19,568 bases of DNA from Clostridia bacterium (GTDB lineage Bacteria > Bacillota > Clostridia > Oscillospirales > CAG-272): positions 1-19,568 of the forward strand of contig JAGAFQ010000116.1 of the NCBI GenBank assembly GCA_017612495.1. Direction: 5' to 3'. This document shows, piece after piece, positions 12,434-19,568 of this stretch (position 1 is the stretch's first letter; each line of letters starts with the position of its first letter). Made by a program: the position numbers and the translations under genes. The notes under the pieces are model-generated. The model saw only the letters and a program-made list of their open reading frames with translations, ran no database searches and was not told the origin of the DNA.

Positions 12434-14815
12434 ATGGCAAACATTATTGAAACCGCAGAAAGCGCCGTATTGGGCATAGCCGTCGTAAAAGGCACATGTG
12501 TTTTTCCCGTTATGTCAACGGCGATAGAGCTTTATGACGAGCTTTCTTCATTCGCTTGCGAATCGGCATTCAAAAGCGGAGATATGGTCTTTTTTGTCGC
12601 CGCCAAAAACACGGCGAATGAAAAATTCAAAACGAGCGACCTTTACCGCATCGGTACGGTCTGCAAAATAAAACATTTTGAAAAGCAGCGCCGCGGCATT
12701 GCCCGTGTAGTCGTCGAGGGCGTCTGCCGTGCGACTGTCAGCGCTTATAACTTTTCTGCCGAACTCAACCGCGCAAGGATCATTTTCAAAACGCTGCGCT
12801 TTGATTCCATGAGCGACGCGAAAGTGCAGGCGCTCCTTGCCAATACCAAGCACCGCTTTGCCGAATTTGCCGCCGTTGCCCCCAACGTTTCAAAAGAACT
12901 TATGGATGCGGCAAAGTCGATAGAAGACCCGGGACTTTTGTCTGATCTTGTCGCTTCAAGCGCGTTTTTGACTCTTGAAGACAAGCAGGCGGTTTTGGAA
13001 AAATACGATCCCATAGAAAGGCTCGAGCTCTTAAACGTGCTTCTTGAAAGCGAAAAGGAACTCATAAAGCTCGAAAACGATATCCAAAAGACCGTCAGAG
13101 AAAGAATAGATGCCGGTCAGCGCGATTACTTTCTGCGTGAGCAGATAAAATATATAAAGGAGATGCTCGGCGACGGTGAAGATATTGACGACGTTGCCGA
13201 ATACATCGAAAAAATAAAGGCACTCAAAGCCTCCGATGAAGCAAAAGAGCATTTGATACGCGAGGCGAACAGACTTGCCAAAATGCCGTTTGCATCCACA
13301 GAGAGCGCACTTTACCGCAACTATCTTGACGTCTGCCTTGAAGTGCCGTTCGGCAAGTATTCAAAAGAACGTCTTTCGATCCCCGCGGCAGAGAAGATAC
13401 TTGAAAAAGACCACGACGGTATGAAAGAGATCAAAGAAAGAATGCTCGAATACCTTGCCGTGAGAAAACTCACAAAATCGCAGGGAACGCAGATAATCTG
13501 CCTTGTCGGCCCTCCCGGTGTCGGCAAAACGTCGATAGCCTATTCGGTGGCACGGGCTCTCGGGCTCGTATGCCGCAGAGTGTCTTTGGGCGGAATCCGC
13601 GATGAGGCCGATATACGCGGTCACAGAAAGACCTACGTCGGCGCGATCCCGGGCAGGATAATCGACGCCATCACCCGTGCGAAAGTTATGAATCCGCTCA
13701 TCATCCTCGACGAGATAGACAAGATGACCGACGACAGCAGGGGAGACCCCATATCGGCGATGCTCGAGGTTTTGGATCCGACTCAAAACACCTCGTTCCG
13801 AGATCATTTTCTCGAAATCCCCGTTGACCTTTCAGACTGTCTTTTCATCGCGACCGCGAACAATATCTCCAAGATCCCGCGTGCGCTTATCGACAGAATG
13901 GAAATAATCGAACTTCCGAGCTATACCGAAAACGAAAAGTTCAAGATAGCGAAAAACCATCTCGTTTCGCGTGCGCTCAAACATAACGGCTTGAAGCCGT
14001 CGCAAATCAAGTTCACAAAGGATGCGATACTCGAGATCATAAACGGTTATACTCATGAAGCGGGTGTGCGTGAGCTTGAAAGAAAACTCACCGCTCTCTG
14101 CCGAAAGATCGCACGAAAGATCGAATCGGGAGAGATCGAAAAAATGACCGTTTCAAAGAAAGACGTCGGCGACATTCTGGGCGCAAGACTCATACCCGAG
14201 GATGCACACGATCTGTCAGCCGAAATAGGCGTTGTAAACGGTCTTGCATATACCGAGGTGGGCGGCGATGTTTTGAAGATCGAGACCTTATCGCTCGGCG
14301 GAAGCGGAAAGATAAAACTCACCGGCTCTTTGGGCGACGTTATGAAAGAATCCGCCGAAACGGCGATCACCTATATACGTTCCATATCCGATGTAATAGG
14401 CATCGACTATGATTTTGCAAAGACAAAGGATCTGCACATCCACGTGCCCGAGGGGGCAACGCCAAAAGACGGTCCCTCGGCGGGTGTCACCCTTTGCGTC
14501 TCCGTTGCCAGCGAGCTTTCAAAAAAGCCTGCAAGAGGCGATATCGCCATGACGGGCGAGATTACTCTTCACGGCAAGATCTTGCCCATAGGCGGCCTTC
14601 GCGAAAAGACGATGGCGGCATACCGCTACGGCATTCGCAACGTGATAATACCGAAAGGCAATATTCCCGACCTTGAAAAGATCGACGGTGATATCGCCGA
14701 CAAGATGAAATTTTATCCCTGCGAAACCGTTTTGGAAGCACTTGCTCTTTGCGGCATAATAAACGGATATAAACTCCCGAAAGAATACGTCTGCAAAAAG
14801 AAAAAGGAGCAATGA
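12434..14815 (+). CDS. lon: ATP-dependent protease Lon (LonA)
   Basis: Lon is a cytosolic AAA+ serine protease that degrades misfolded and regulatory proteins. From the chosen ATG it has 793 residues. An N-terminal substrate-binding domain and coiled region (about 10-300) precede Walker A GPPGVGKT (359-366) and Walker B LIILDEID (422-429). The C-terminal protease domain has Ser682 in PKDGPSAG and Lys725 in GLREKTMAA, 43 residues apart, as in E. coli. The start at 12434 is preferred because GGAG (12422-12425) lies 8 bases before it. An in-frame GTG at 12398 would add 12 residues but lies in the leader hairpin with no ribosome binding site. The extreme N-terminus (AVLGIAVVKGTCVFPVMSTA) is a divergent version of the usual LPVLPLRxxVxFP start. 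The engB gene follows at once. Confidence 0.97.
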   Translation: MANIIETAESAVLGIAVVKGTCVFPVMSTAIELYDELSSFACESAFKSGDMVFFVAAKNTANEKFKTSDLYRIGTVCKIKHFEKQRRGIARVVVEGVCRATVSAYNFSAELNRARIIFKTLRFDSMSDAKVQALLANTKHRFAEFAAVAPNVSKELMDAAKSIEDPGLLSDLVASSAFLTLEDKQAVLEKYDPIERLELLNVLLESEKELIKLENDIQKTVRERIDAGQRDYFLREQIKYIKEMLGDGEDIDDVAEYIEKIKALKASDEAKEHLIREANRLAKMPFASTESALYRNYLDVCLEVPFGKYSKERLSIPAAEKILEKDHDGMKEIKERMLEYLAVRKLTKSQGTQIICLVGPPGVGKTSIAYSVARALGLVCRRVSLGGIRDEADIRGHRKTYVGAIPGRIIDAITRAKVMNPLIILDEIDKMTDDSRGDPISAMLEVLDPTQNTSFRDHFLEIPVDLSDCLFIATANNISKIPRALIDRMEIIELPSYTENEKFKIAKNHLVSRALKHNGLKPSQIKFTKDAILEIINGYTHEAGVRELERKLTALCRKIARKIESGEIEKMTVSKKDVGDILGARLIPEDAHDLSAEIGVVNGLAYTEVGGDVLKIETLSLGGSGKIKLTGSLGDVMKESAETAITYIRSISDVIGIDYDFAKTKDLHIHVPEGATPKDGPSAGVTLCVSVASELSKKPARGDIAMTGEITLHGKILPIGGLREKTMAAYRYGIRNVIIPKGNIPDLEKIDGDIADKMKFYPCETVLEALALCGIINGYKLPKEYVCKKKKEQ

Positions 14816-14816
14816 A

Positions 14817-15413
14817 GTGGCTGTCAATTTTTCAAACGTAACGCTCAAAGCGACCATCGGCTCGATCTCTCAAATGCCGAAGGACGATCTGCCCCAAATC
14901 GCTTTTTCGGGACGCTCAAACGTCGGCAAAAGTTCTCTTTTGAATGCGATATTCCAAAGAAAGAATTTTGCCCGTACGAGCTCGCAGCCCGGCAAAACGG
15001 TGACAATAAATTTCTATTGCGTCGATAATTCGTTTTATCTTGTCGATCTGCCGGGATACGGCTATGCCAAGCGCACACAGCAGCAAAAAAGGCAGTGGTC
15101 CGATCTTGTCGAGGGCTATCTTTCGGGCGAAAATAAAAATCTATGCGGAATAGTTCAGCTAATCGATATGAAGGTCGGCGCGACCGAGGACGATGATATG
15201 ATGCTGCGTTGGCTATTTGACACGAGCACCCCGTATTTTGTCGTTGCCACCAAGGCAGACAAGCTCAACAAGACCGAGTTCGAAAAACAAAAAAAGATGC
15301 TGACCGACTATGATATGATAATCGAAAACACCCCCGTCATACCTTTTTCGAATATCAAGAGCATCGGCAGGGACGAAACGGTAAAACAAATCTTGAAACT
15401 ACTTAAAAATTGA
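14817..15413 (+). CDS. ysxC: Ribosome biogenesis GTP-binding protein EngB/YsxC
   Basis: This 198-residue TrmE-Era-EngA-EngB class GTPase acts in assembly of the large ribosomal subunit. G1 is GRSNVGKSSLLN (residues 32-43), the switch I region is ARTSSQPGKT (52-61), G3 is DLPGYGYA (77-84), G4 is TKADK (145-149) and the G5 region is PFSNIKSIG (176-184). It is a full-length single-domain member. The start is GTG at 14817, with AGGAG (14805-14809) 7 bases upstream and a single base between it and the lon stop. lon followed by ysxC is a conserved Firmicute order, which supports the call. Confidence 0.96.
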   Translation: MAVNFSNVTLKATIGSISQMPKDDLPQIAFSGRSNVGKSSLLNAIFQRKNFARTSSQPGKTVTINFYCVDNSFYLVDLPGYGYAKRTQQQKRQWSDLVEGYLSGENKNLCGIVQLIDMKVGATEDDDMMLRWLFDTSTPYFVVATKADKLNKTEFEKQKKMLTDYDMIIENTPVIPFSNIKSIGRDETVKQILKLLKN

Positions 15414-15422
15414 GGTATATAT

Positions 15423-16730
15423 ATGTTCATCCACGATAACTTAAAAATGAATTCAAACGGCAACCTTTCTTTTGACGGTATGGATCTTTGTCTTCTTGCA
15501 AAGGAATACGGCACACCTGCTTACATATTCAGCGAAGATAAAATAACCTCCGTTTGCCGCATCTACAGATCTGCTATGGAAAAGTGCTACGGCAAAGACG
15601 GCTATGACGTGCTCTATGCTTCAAAGGCATTTTCGGCAAAAGAGATCTATCGCATAATGAAAAAAGAAAATATGGGCATCGACGTTGTTTCGGTCGGCGA
15701 AATATATACCGCCGCAAGCGCAGGCTTTGATATGTCGCGCGCCTATTTCCACGGCAACAACAAAACTCCCCAAAACATCGAATATGCGATGAAAACGGGT
15801 GTCGGATGCTTCGTCGCCGACAACCTTTATGAAATAGAGAACATCGAAAAGTGCGCCGAAAAATGCGGCGTCACGCAAAAGGTCATTTTGCGTGTATCTC
15901 CCGGCATCGACGCTCACACCTTCAAGGCGGTCAATACCGGAAAAGTCGATTCAAAATTCGGCGTTGCCATCGCAACGGGACAGGCTATGGAAGCGGTAAA
16001 ATATATCCTTTCGATGCCCCATATCGATTTTGCCGGACTTCATTGCCATATCGGCTCGCAGATCTTTGATCACAAGCCGTTTTGCGATGCCGCAAAGATA
16101 ATGACCGAATTTATTTTTGAGATCAAAAAAGAATGCGGAGTCTGTGTGCGCGAGCTCAATCTCGGCGGCGGCTTCGGCGCAAGATATGTAAAAGACGATC
16201 CCGTGCCCGATTATGAAAATATGATATGCAAGGTCGCAGAAGCGGTAAAGACGAACTGCAAGGCTTACGGTATTGCGGTGCCGAAAGTATTGATCGAACC
16301 CGGACGCAGCATCGTTGCAGAGGCAGGGCTCACTCTTTATACCGTCGGCTCGATAAAGAATATCACGGGATATAAGAGCTATGTCGCCATTGACGGCGGA
16401 ATGCCCGATAACCCCCGTTACGCGTTATACGGCTCAAAATACACGGCACTTTTGTGTAACGATAACAAAGCATGCGCAAAAGCGGATTTTGTCTGCACCA
16501 TTGCAGGATGCTGCTGCGAGAGCGGAGATCTTATCGCCGAGGATATTGCCATAGCAGAACCGAAATCGGGCGATATTATGGCAATATTGTCAACGGGCGC
16601 ATATAACTATTCTATGGCGAGCAACTATAATAAGGTCGCGCGTCTGCCCGTCATTATGATAAAGGACGGCAAATCGAGGATCGCCGTTTCGCGCGAATCG
16701 CTCGAAGATATGGCAAAAAACGATATTTGA
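15423..16730 (+). CDS. lysA: Diaminopimelate decarboxylase
   Basis: LysA removes CO2 from meso-diaminopimelate to give lysine, the last step of lysine synthesis. This fold-type III PLP enzyme has 435 residues. The Schiff-base lysine is Lys68 in YASKAFSAK. HCHIGSQ (207-213) and LNLGGGFG (245-252) flank the PLP phosphate. EPGRS (292-296) is the conserved substrate/PLP loop. CCESGD (364-369) holds the Cys and Glu of the active site, and GAYNYSMASNYN (392-403) is the C-terminal signature. GAGG (about 15412-15416) precedes the ATG at 15423. It lies 9 bases after ysxC and 14 before the M50 gene. Because diaminopimelate is shared by peptidoglycan and by spore dipicolinate precursors, placement in an operon ending in a spore gene is notable. 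Confidence 0.97.
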   Translation: MFIHDNLKMNSNGNLSFDGMDLCLLAKEYGTPAYIFSEDKITSVCRIYRSAMEKCYGKDGYDVLYASKAFSAKEIYRIMKKENMGIDVVSVGEIYTAASAGFDMSRAYFHGNNKTPQNIEYAMKTGVGCFVADNLYEIENIEKCAEKCGVTQKVILRVSPGIDAHTFKAVNTGKVDSKFGVAIATGQAMEAVKYILSMPHIDFAGLHCHIGSQIFDHKPFCDAAKIMTEFIFEIKKECGVCVRELNLGGGFGARYVKDDPVPDYENMICKVAEAVKTNCKAYGIAVPKVLIEPGRSIVAEAGLTLYTVGSIKNITGYKSYVAIDGGMPDNPRYALYGSKYTALLCNDNKACAKADFVCTIAGCCCESGDLIAEDIAIAEPKSGDIMAILSTGAYNYSMASNYNKVARLPVIMIKDGKSRIAVSRESLEDMAKNDI

Positions 16731-16744
16731 CAAAGGAGCTTTTA

Positions 16745-17374
16745 ATGTTTTCTGCGTTTAGTAACTTTGATTGGGTGATAATACTTTTAAGGATACCGGC
16801 GATCTTATTGGCGATCTCCGTGCACGAATCGGCTCACGCCATCGTGTCGGATAAACTCGGTGATCCGTCTGCAAAATATATGGGCAGAATATCGCTCAAT
16901 CCCTTCCGCCACTTTGATATACTCGGCACTGTTATGATGCTGTTTTTGGGCTTCGGCTTCGCAAAACCCGTGCAGATAAATATGCGCAATTTGAAGCATC
17001 CCAAAAGAGATTCCGCAATAATCGCTCTCGCAGGTCCGCTCTCGAACCTTTTGGCGGCGATCGCGGCAACGCTTTTGTTTTCGGCGCTCTCTTATATCAA
17101 GGGACTTCCGGACGTAGTATTTTTGTTCGCGCAAATCTTTATTATGCTCAATACGGGACTTTTCGTTTTCAATATGCTTCCGATACCGCCGCTTGACGGC
17201 TCCCGCATCATTTGCGCGTTTTTGCCGAACAAAATTTATTACAAGCTCTTACAGTATGAGCGCTATATCATGATAGCGATGTTCGTTTTGATTTTTGCGG
17301 GATTTTTCGATACGCCGCTTTCATATCTCAACGGCGTCGTCTACAATTTCGTTATATCAACTTTTGCATTTTGA
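16745..17374 (+). CDS. Site-2 protease family (M50) membrane metalloprotease
   Basis: The 209-residue polytopic membrane protein is a short M50 peptidase. The zinc motif HESAH is at residues 27-31, and the second metal-binding part is NMLPIPPLDGSRI (143-155) with Asp151. Conserved NPFRHFD (52-58) lies between. About five to six hydrophobic segments fit cleavage of substrates within the membrane. Substrate is unknown; it lacks a PDZ domain and the features of SpoIVFB are not evident. The start is placed at 16745 because GGAG (16735-16738) lies 6 bases before it; an ATG at 16727 overlapping the lysA stop would precede that site and add six residues. In many Clostridia a short M50 gene sits just before scpA, as here. 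Confidence 0.92.
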   Translation: MFSAFSNFDWVIILLRIPAILLAISVHESAHAIVSDKLGDPSAKYMGRISLNPFRHFDILGTVMMLFLGFGFAKPVQINMRNLKHPKRDSAIIALAGPLSNLLAAIAATLLFSALSYIKGLPDVVFLFAQIFIMLNTGLFVFNMLPIPPLDGSRIICAFLPNKIYYKLLQYERYIMIAMFVLIFAGFFDTPLSYLNGVVYNFVISTFAF

Positions 17375-17389
17375 CGAAAGGATTTTCAA

Positions 17390-18178
17390 ATGGAAGAACC
17401 GACCTATCACATAGAGACCTTTGAAGGTCCTCTTGATTTGCTTTTGACGCTCATCGGCAAAAACAAGGTCAACATTGCCGACATTCCGATAGCTTTGATA
17501 CTCGAACAGTATCTTGCCTATCTTGACACAATGGAAAAAATGGATATGGAGATCACGGGCGATTTCATCGCGATGGCGGCGGAGCTTATGCTCATAAAGA
17601 GCAAAATGCTTCTGCCAAAGACACAGGATGATCTCGAAGATCCGCGTGAAAAACTTGCCTCGGCGCTTCTTGAATATCAAAAGGCAAAGCTTGCGGCAGA
17701 ATATCTCGGCGACCGCTTTGAGACTTATCGCGGCCGCTTTGCGAAAGATACGAGCGAGATACAGTCAGACGGAAAACTCGATATGCAGGAATCCATGATG
17801 CTTTTCGAGCTTATGTCAACTATGTTATCCGAATGTGCCGACAGAAAGATAAACGCCAAAGAATATGCCATGCCGATAGTCAGACGCAAATATATATCGG
17901 TCGGCTCACGAATACCGCATATTTTGGCTCTTGCAAAAAGCAAACCGCGTGTTGAATTCTATGAATTTTTCTCATCGGCAACTTCAAGATCCGAAATGAT
18001 AGCGACGTTCATAGCATTGCTTGAACTCATAAAATCGGGCAACTTCGTGCCGCACGTTTGCGAGAATAAAAAACTTGACGCAAGAGAACGGCTCGAATTC
18101 GAATATGACACCTCGGTGCCGCTGCCCGAGATCTACGACGAAACGGAAGAGAGGGATAAAACAAGTGACGGTGAATGA
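17390..18178 (+). CDS. scpA: Segregation and condensation protein A
   Basis: ScpA is the kleisin subunit of the bacterial SMC condensin and bridges the Smc heads with ScpB. The 262-residue protein begins with the signature YHIETFEGPLDLLLTLIGKN (residues 6-25), which binds the Smc neck. DIPIALILEQYLAYL and MAAELMLIKSKMLLP follow. A helical middle (about 85-165, including the MQESMMLFELM region) would bind ScpB, and a C-terminal winged helix (about 190-245) would bind the Smc cap. AAAGGA lies about 8 bases before the ATG. The end overlaps scpB by 14 bases. No smc gene is in the window, as usual. Confidence 0.96.
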   Translation: MEEPTYHIETFEGPLDLLLTLIGKNKVNIADIPIALILEQYLAYLDTMEKMDMEITGDFIAMAAELMLIKSKMLLPKTQDDLEDPREKLASALLEYQKAKLAAEYLGDRFETYRGRFAKDTSEIQSDGKLDMQESMMLFELMSTMLSECADRKINAKEYAMPIVRRKYISVGSRIPHILALAKSKPRVEFYEFFSSATSRSEMIATFIALLELIKSGNFVPHVCENKKLDARERLEFEYDTSVPLPEIYDETEERDKTSDGE

Positions 18179-18725
18179 AGCAAACAGCATAATCGAGGCG
18201 ATCTTATTCGCCGCAGGGCATCCGCTCACGTACGAAAAAATCGCGAGTGTGCTCGATATAACAAAGGCGGAGGTCAAAAAGGTCGTTAAAAATCTTTCAG
18301 ACGAATATAATTCAGAAGAACGCGCAAGCGGTCTTTGCATACTCACCTTCGACGATTCGTGTCAGATATCCACAAAGGAGCAGTACGGTGATTACATAAG
18401 GGCGGCGCTCAACATAAAAAACGGCGGCAACCTATCGAAATCGTCGCTTGAAACTCTGGCGATAGTCGCATACAATCAACCCGTCACAAGGGCATATATC
18501 GACGAGGTGAGAGGAGTGGACAGTGCATATTCGGTGACGTCTCTTTTGCAAAAGGGGTTGATCGCGATAAAGGGACATCTCGACGTTCCCGGCAGACCGT
18601 CGCTTCTCGTTACGACCGATGAATTCTTGCGTGTGTTCGGACTTTCATCGATAGGCGAGTTACCCGCAAAAGATTCTTTTGCCTCGCCGTCGTGCGAAGA
18701 ACAAATAGAACTTCCGATTTCATAA
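18165..18725 (+). CDS. scpB: Segregation and condensation protein B
   Basis: ScpB dimers bind ScpA in the Smc complex that compacts and separates chromosomes. From the chosen GTG at 18165 the protein has 186 residues, the normal size. It holds two winged-helix domains, about residues 5-75 (NSIIEAILFAAGHPLT start) and about 85-165 (SSLETLAIVAYNQPVTRAYI, DEVRGVDS, GRPSLLVTTDEFLRVFG). A longer in-frame reading from 18075 would add 30 basic residues lying entirely within scpA. The GTG is preferred because GAGAGAGGG (about 18148-18156) lies just upstream and the translation matches the family from its second residue. A second GTG at 18171 is also possible. The 14-base overlap with scpA suggests coupled, stoichiometric synthesis. 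Confidence 0.95.
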   Translation: MTVNEANSIIEAILFAAGHPLTYEKIASVLDITKAEVKKVVKNLSDEYNSEERASGLCILTFDDSCQISTKEQYGDYIRAALNIKNGGNLSKSSLETLAIVAYNQPVTRAYIDEVRGVDSAYSVTSLLQKGLIAIKGHLDVPGRPSLLVTTDEFLRVFGLSSIGELPAKDSFASPSCEEQIELPIS

Positions 18726-18745
18726 AATAAAGGAGATGAGAAAAT

Positions 18746-19366
18746 ATGTTATGGCTTTATATACCGATAGCCTTAATATTGCTTCTTGTCGCCGTGTTTT
18801 CACTTAAAGTCAAGATAGGCATCGAATATAGAAACGATGACGTTTTCGTATTTCTTAAAATATTGGGTATCGCTTATCCTCTTTATCCCAAAAAGAAAAA
18901 GCCGATAGATCTCGATGACTATAAAACCGAAAAGCCGAAAAAACCGCAAAAAAGCGAAAAGACAAACGAGAAAAGCGGGGCGAGTGTCGGCGAGAACATA
19001 AAGCTTATCTGCGAGATCGTCAAGGCGGTCAAAAAGACGTTTTTTCGCTATCTTGTCTTGGAAATATCGAATATAAAGATCGCAGTCGGAGGCACCGACG
19101 CCGCAAAAACCGCGATAACATACGGAATAACGGTGCAGTCTGTGGAATACCTTTTGGCGATCTTATCTGAAATAACCAACGTGAAACGCTATCGGAAAAG
19201 CGTGAATATCTCGGCGGATTTCACCGCCGAAAAGACCGTGTGCGATATAAGCATCGTGTTCGGCATACGCATCTATCAGGCGTTTTTGGTCCTTTGCCGC
19301 GCGGCTGCGGCATATCTCAAAAACAAATCCGAGCAATCGGAAAAAAATAAAGTTCAAAAAAAGTGA
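18746..19366 (+). CDS. DUF2953 domain-containing protein
   Basis: The 206-residue protein matches the uncharacterised DUF2953 family found between scpB and ytfJ in spore-forming Clostridia. A signal-anchor-like membrane helix (residues 4-21, LYIPIALILLLVAVFSLK) is followed by a strand pair (KIGIEYRNDDVFVFLKILG) and a lysine-rich linker (KKKKP, KPKKPQKSEKTNEK, about 52-76). The C-terminal half is partly hydrophobic (KAAITYGI-like segment near 120-140) and ends in a long basic tail. GGAG precedes the ATG. Function is unknown. The position between scpB and gerW, 20 bases after one and 10 before the other, suggests a sporulation or envelope role, which is inference. Confidence 0.8.
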   Translation: MLWLYIPIALILLLVAVFSLKVKIGIEYRNDDVFVFLKILGIAYPLYPKKKKPIDLDDYKTEKPKKPQKSEKTNEKSGASVGENIKLICEIVKAVKKTFFRYLVLEISNIKIAVGGTDAAKTAITYGITVQSVEYLLAILSEITNVKRYRKSVNISADFTAEKTVCDISIVFGIRIYQAFLVLCRAAAAYLKNKSEQSEKNKVQKK

Positions 19367-19376
19367 GGATTTTATC

Positions 19377-19568
19377 ATGGCAGAGAGCAGAATAAACGAT
19401 ATGATTCAAACGTCTTTGGAAAGCATCAAAAAAGTGCTTGACGCAAATACCGTTATCGGCGATCCCATAAACGCGCCGGACGGAACATTTATTTTGCCTA
19501 TTTCCAAGGTGGCGGTCGGCTATGCTTCGGGCGGAGTCGATTATGACAGCAAGATAGAAAAGAAAGAC
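19377..19568 (+). CDS. gerW: GerW/YtfJ family sporulation protein, N-terminal part (cut by window edge)
   Basis: Only the first 64 codons are present. They match the YtfJ/GerW family: helical INDMIQTSLESIKKVLDANT (6-25), then VIGDPINAPDGTFILPISKV (26-45) and AVGYASGGVDYD (46-57). In Bacillus subtilis GerW is needed for full germination, being made in the forespore. GAGG (19365-19368), overlapping the DUF2953 stop, lies 8 bases before the ATG at 19377. The gene continues past 19568. It is the last visible gene of the lon-to-gerW run. Confidence 0.9.
   Translation, partial: MAESRINDMIQTSLESIKKVLDANTVIGDPINAPDGTFILPISKVAVGYASGGVDYDSKIEKKD

Noticed and set aside
1..19568. CRISPR arrays, tRNA, rRNA, insertion sequences, prophage
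   Set aside because: No regularly spaced repeats, cloverleaf, rRNA segments, transposase, integrase or terminal repeats were seen on either strand.

Overview
The window looks like chromosome of an anaerobic, endospore-forming Clostridia-type member of the Bacillota. The basis is a complete cotJA-cotJB-cotJC spore coat operon, the start of a gerW (ytfJ) sporulation gene, the scpA-scpB-DUF2953-gerW order known from Clostridia, the lon-engB pair usual in Firmicutes, strong purine-rich ribosome binding sites with some GTG and TTG starts, and consensus sigma-A promoters. Base composition is moderate and ATA and AAA codons are common. An uncultured gut lineage is possible, but the sequence alone does not settle genus or family. 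There is no phage, insertion sequence, CRISPR array, tRNA or rRNA gene.

Layout. 1-337: no intact gene, only a possibly decayed coding remnant and a promoter. 338-1303: a VOC-family gene and a GNAT acetyltransferase, likely co-transcribed, followed by a short 3' remnant of a threonine ammonia-lyase gene and a bidirectional terminator. 1421-3331 (minus): mnmG for tRNA wobble-uridine modification, divergent from a low-molecular-weight protein tyrosine phosphatase (3456-3908); the two are driven by back-to-back consensus promoters. 4019-5532: an ECF-type sigma factor translationally coupled to a single-pass membrane protein that is probably its anti-sigma regulator. 5577-10819 (minus): a metallo-beta-lactamase-fold hydrolase, gltX, glnS and an O-acetylhomoserine sulfhydrylase gene in one tight operon. 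11042-12231: cotJABC with a structured leader. 12434 to the right edge: lon, engB, lysA, an M50 metalloprotease, scpA, scpB, a DUF2953 gene and gerW (cut by the edge), eight genes with gaps of about 20 bases or less, or short overlaps.

How the genes fit together. Most are housekeeping: translation fidelity and charging (mnmG, gltX, glnS), sulfur amino acid synthesis (metY), protein quality control (lon), ribosome assembly (engB), lysine and diaminopimelate metabolism (lysA) and chromosome condensation (scpAB), with sporulation genes beside them. A dedicated GlnRS next to GluRS suggests direct charging of tRNA-Gln. The parts least explained by known biology are the sigma/anti-sigma module with its unrecognised outer domain, the cotJA leader whose Shine-Dalgarno lies far from the start codon between two hairpins, and the threonine ammonia-lyase scar behind the GNAT gene. 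I found no clear case for a new multi-gene system.
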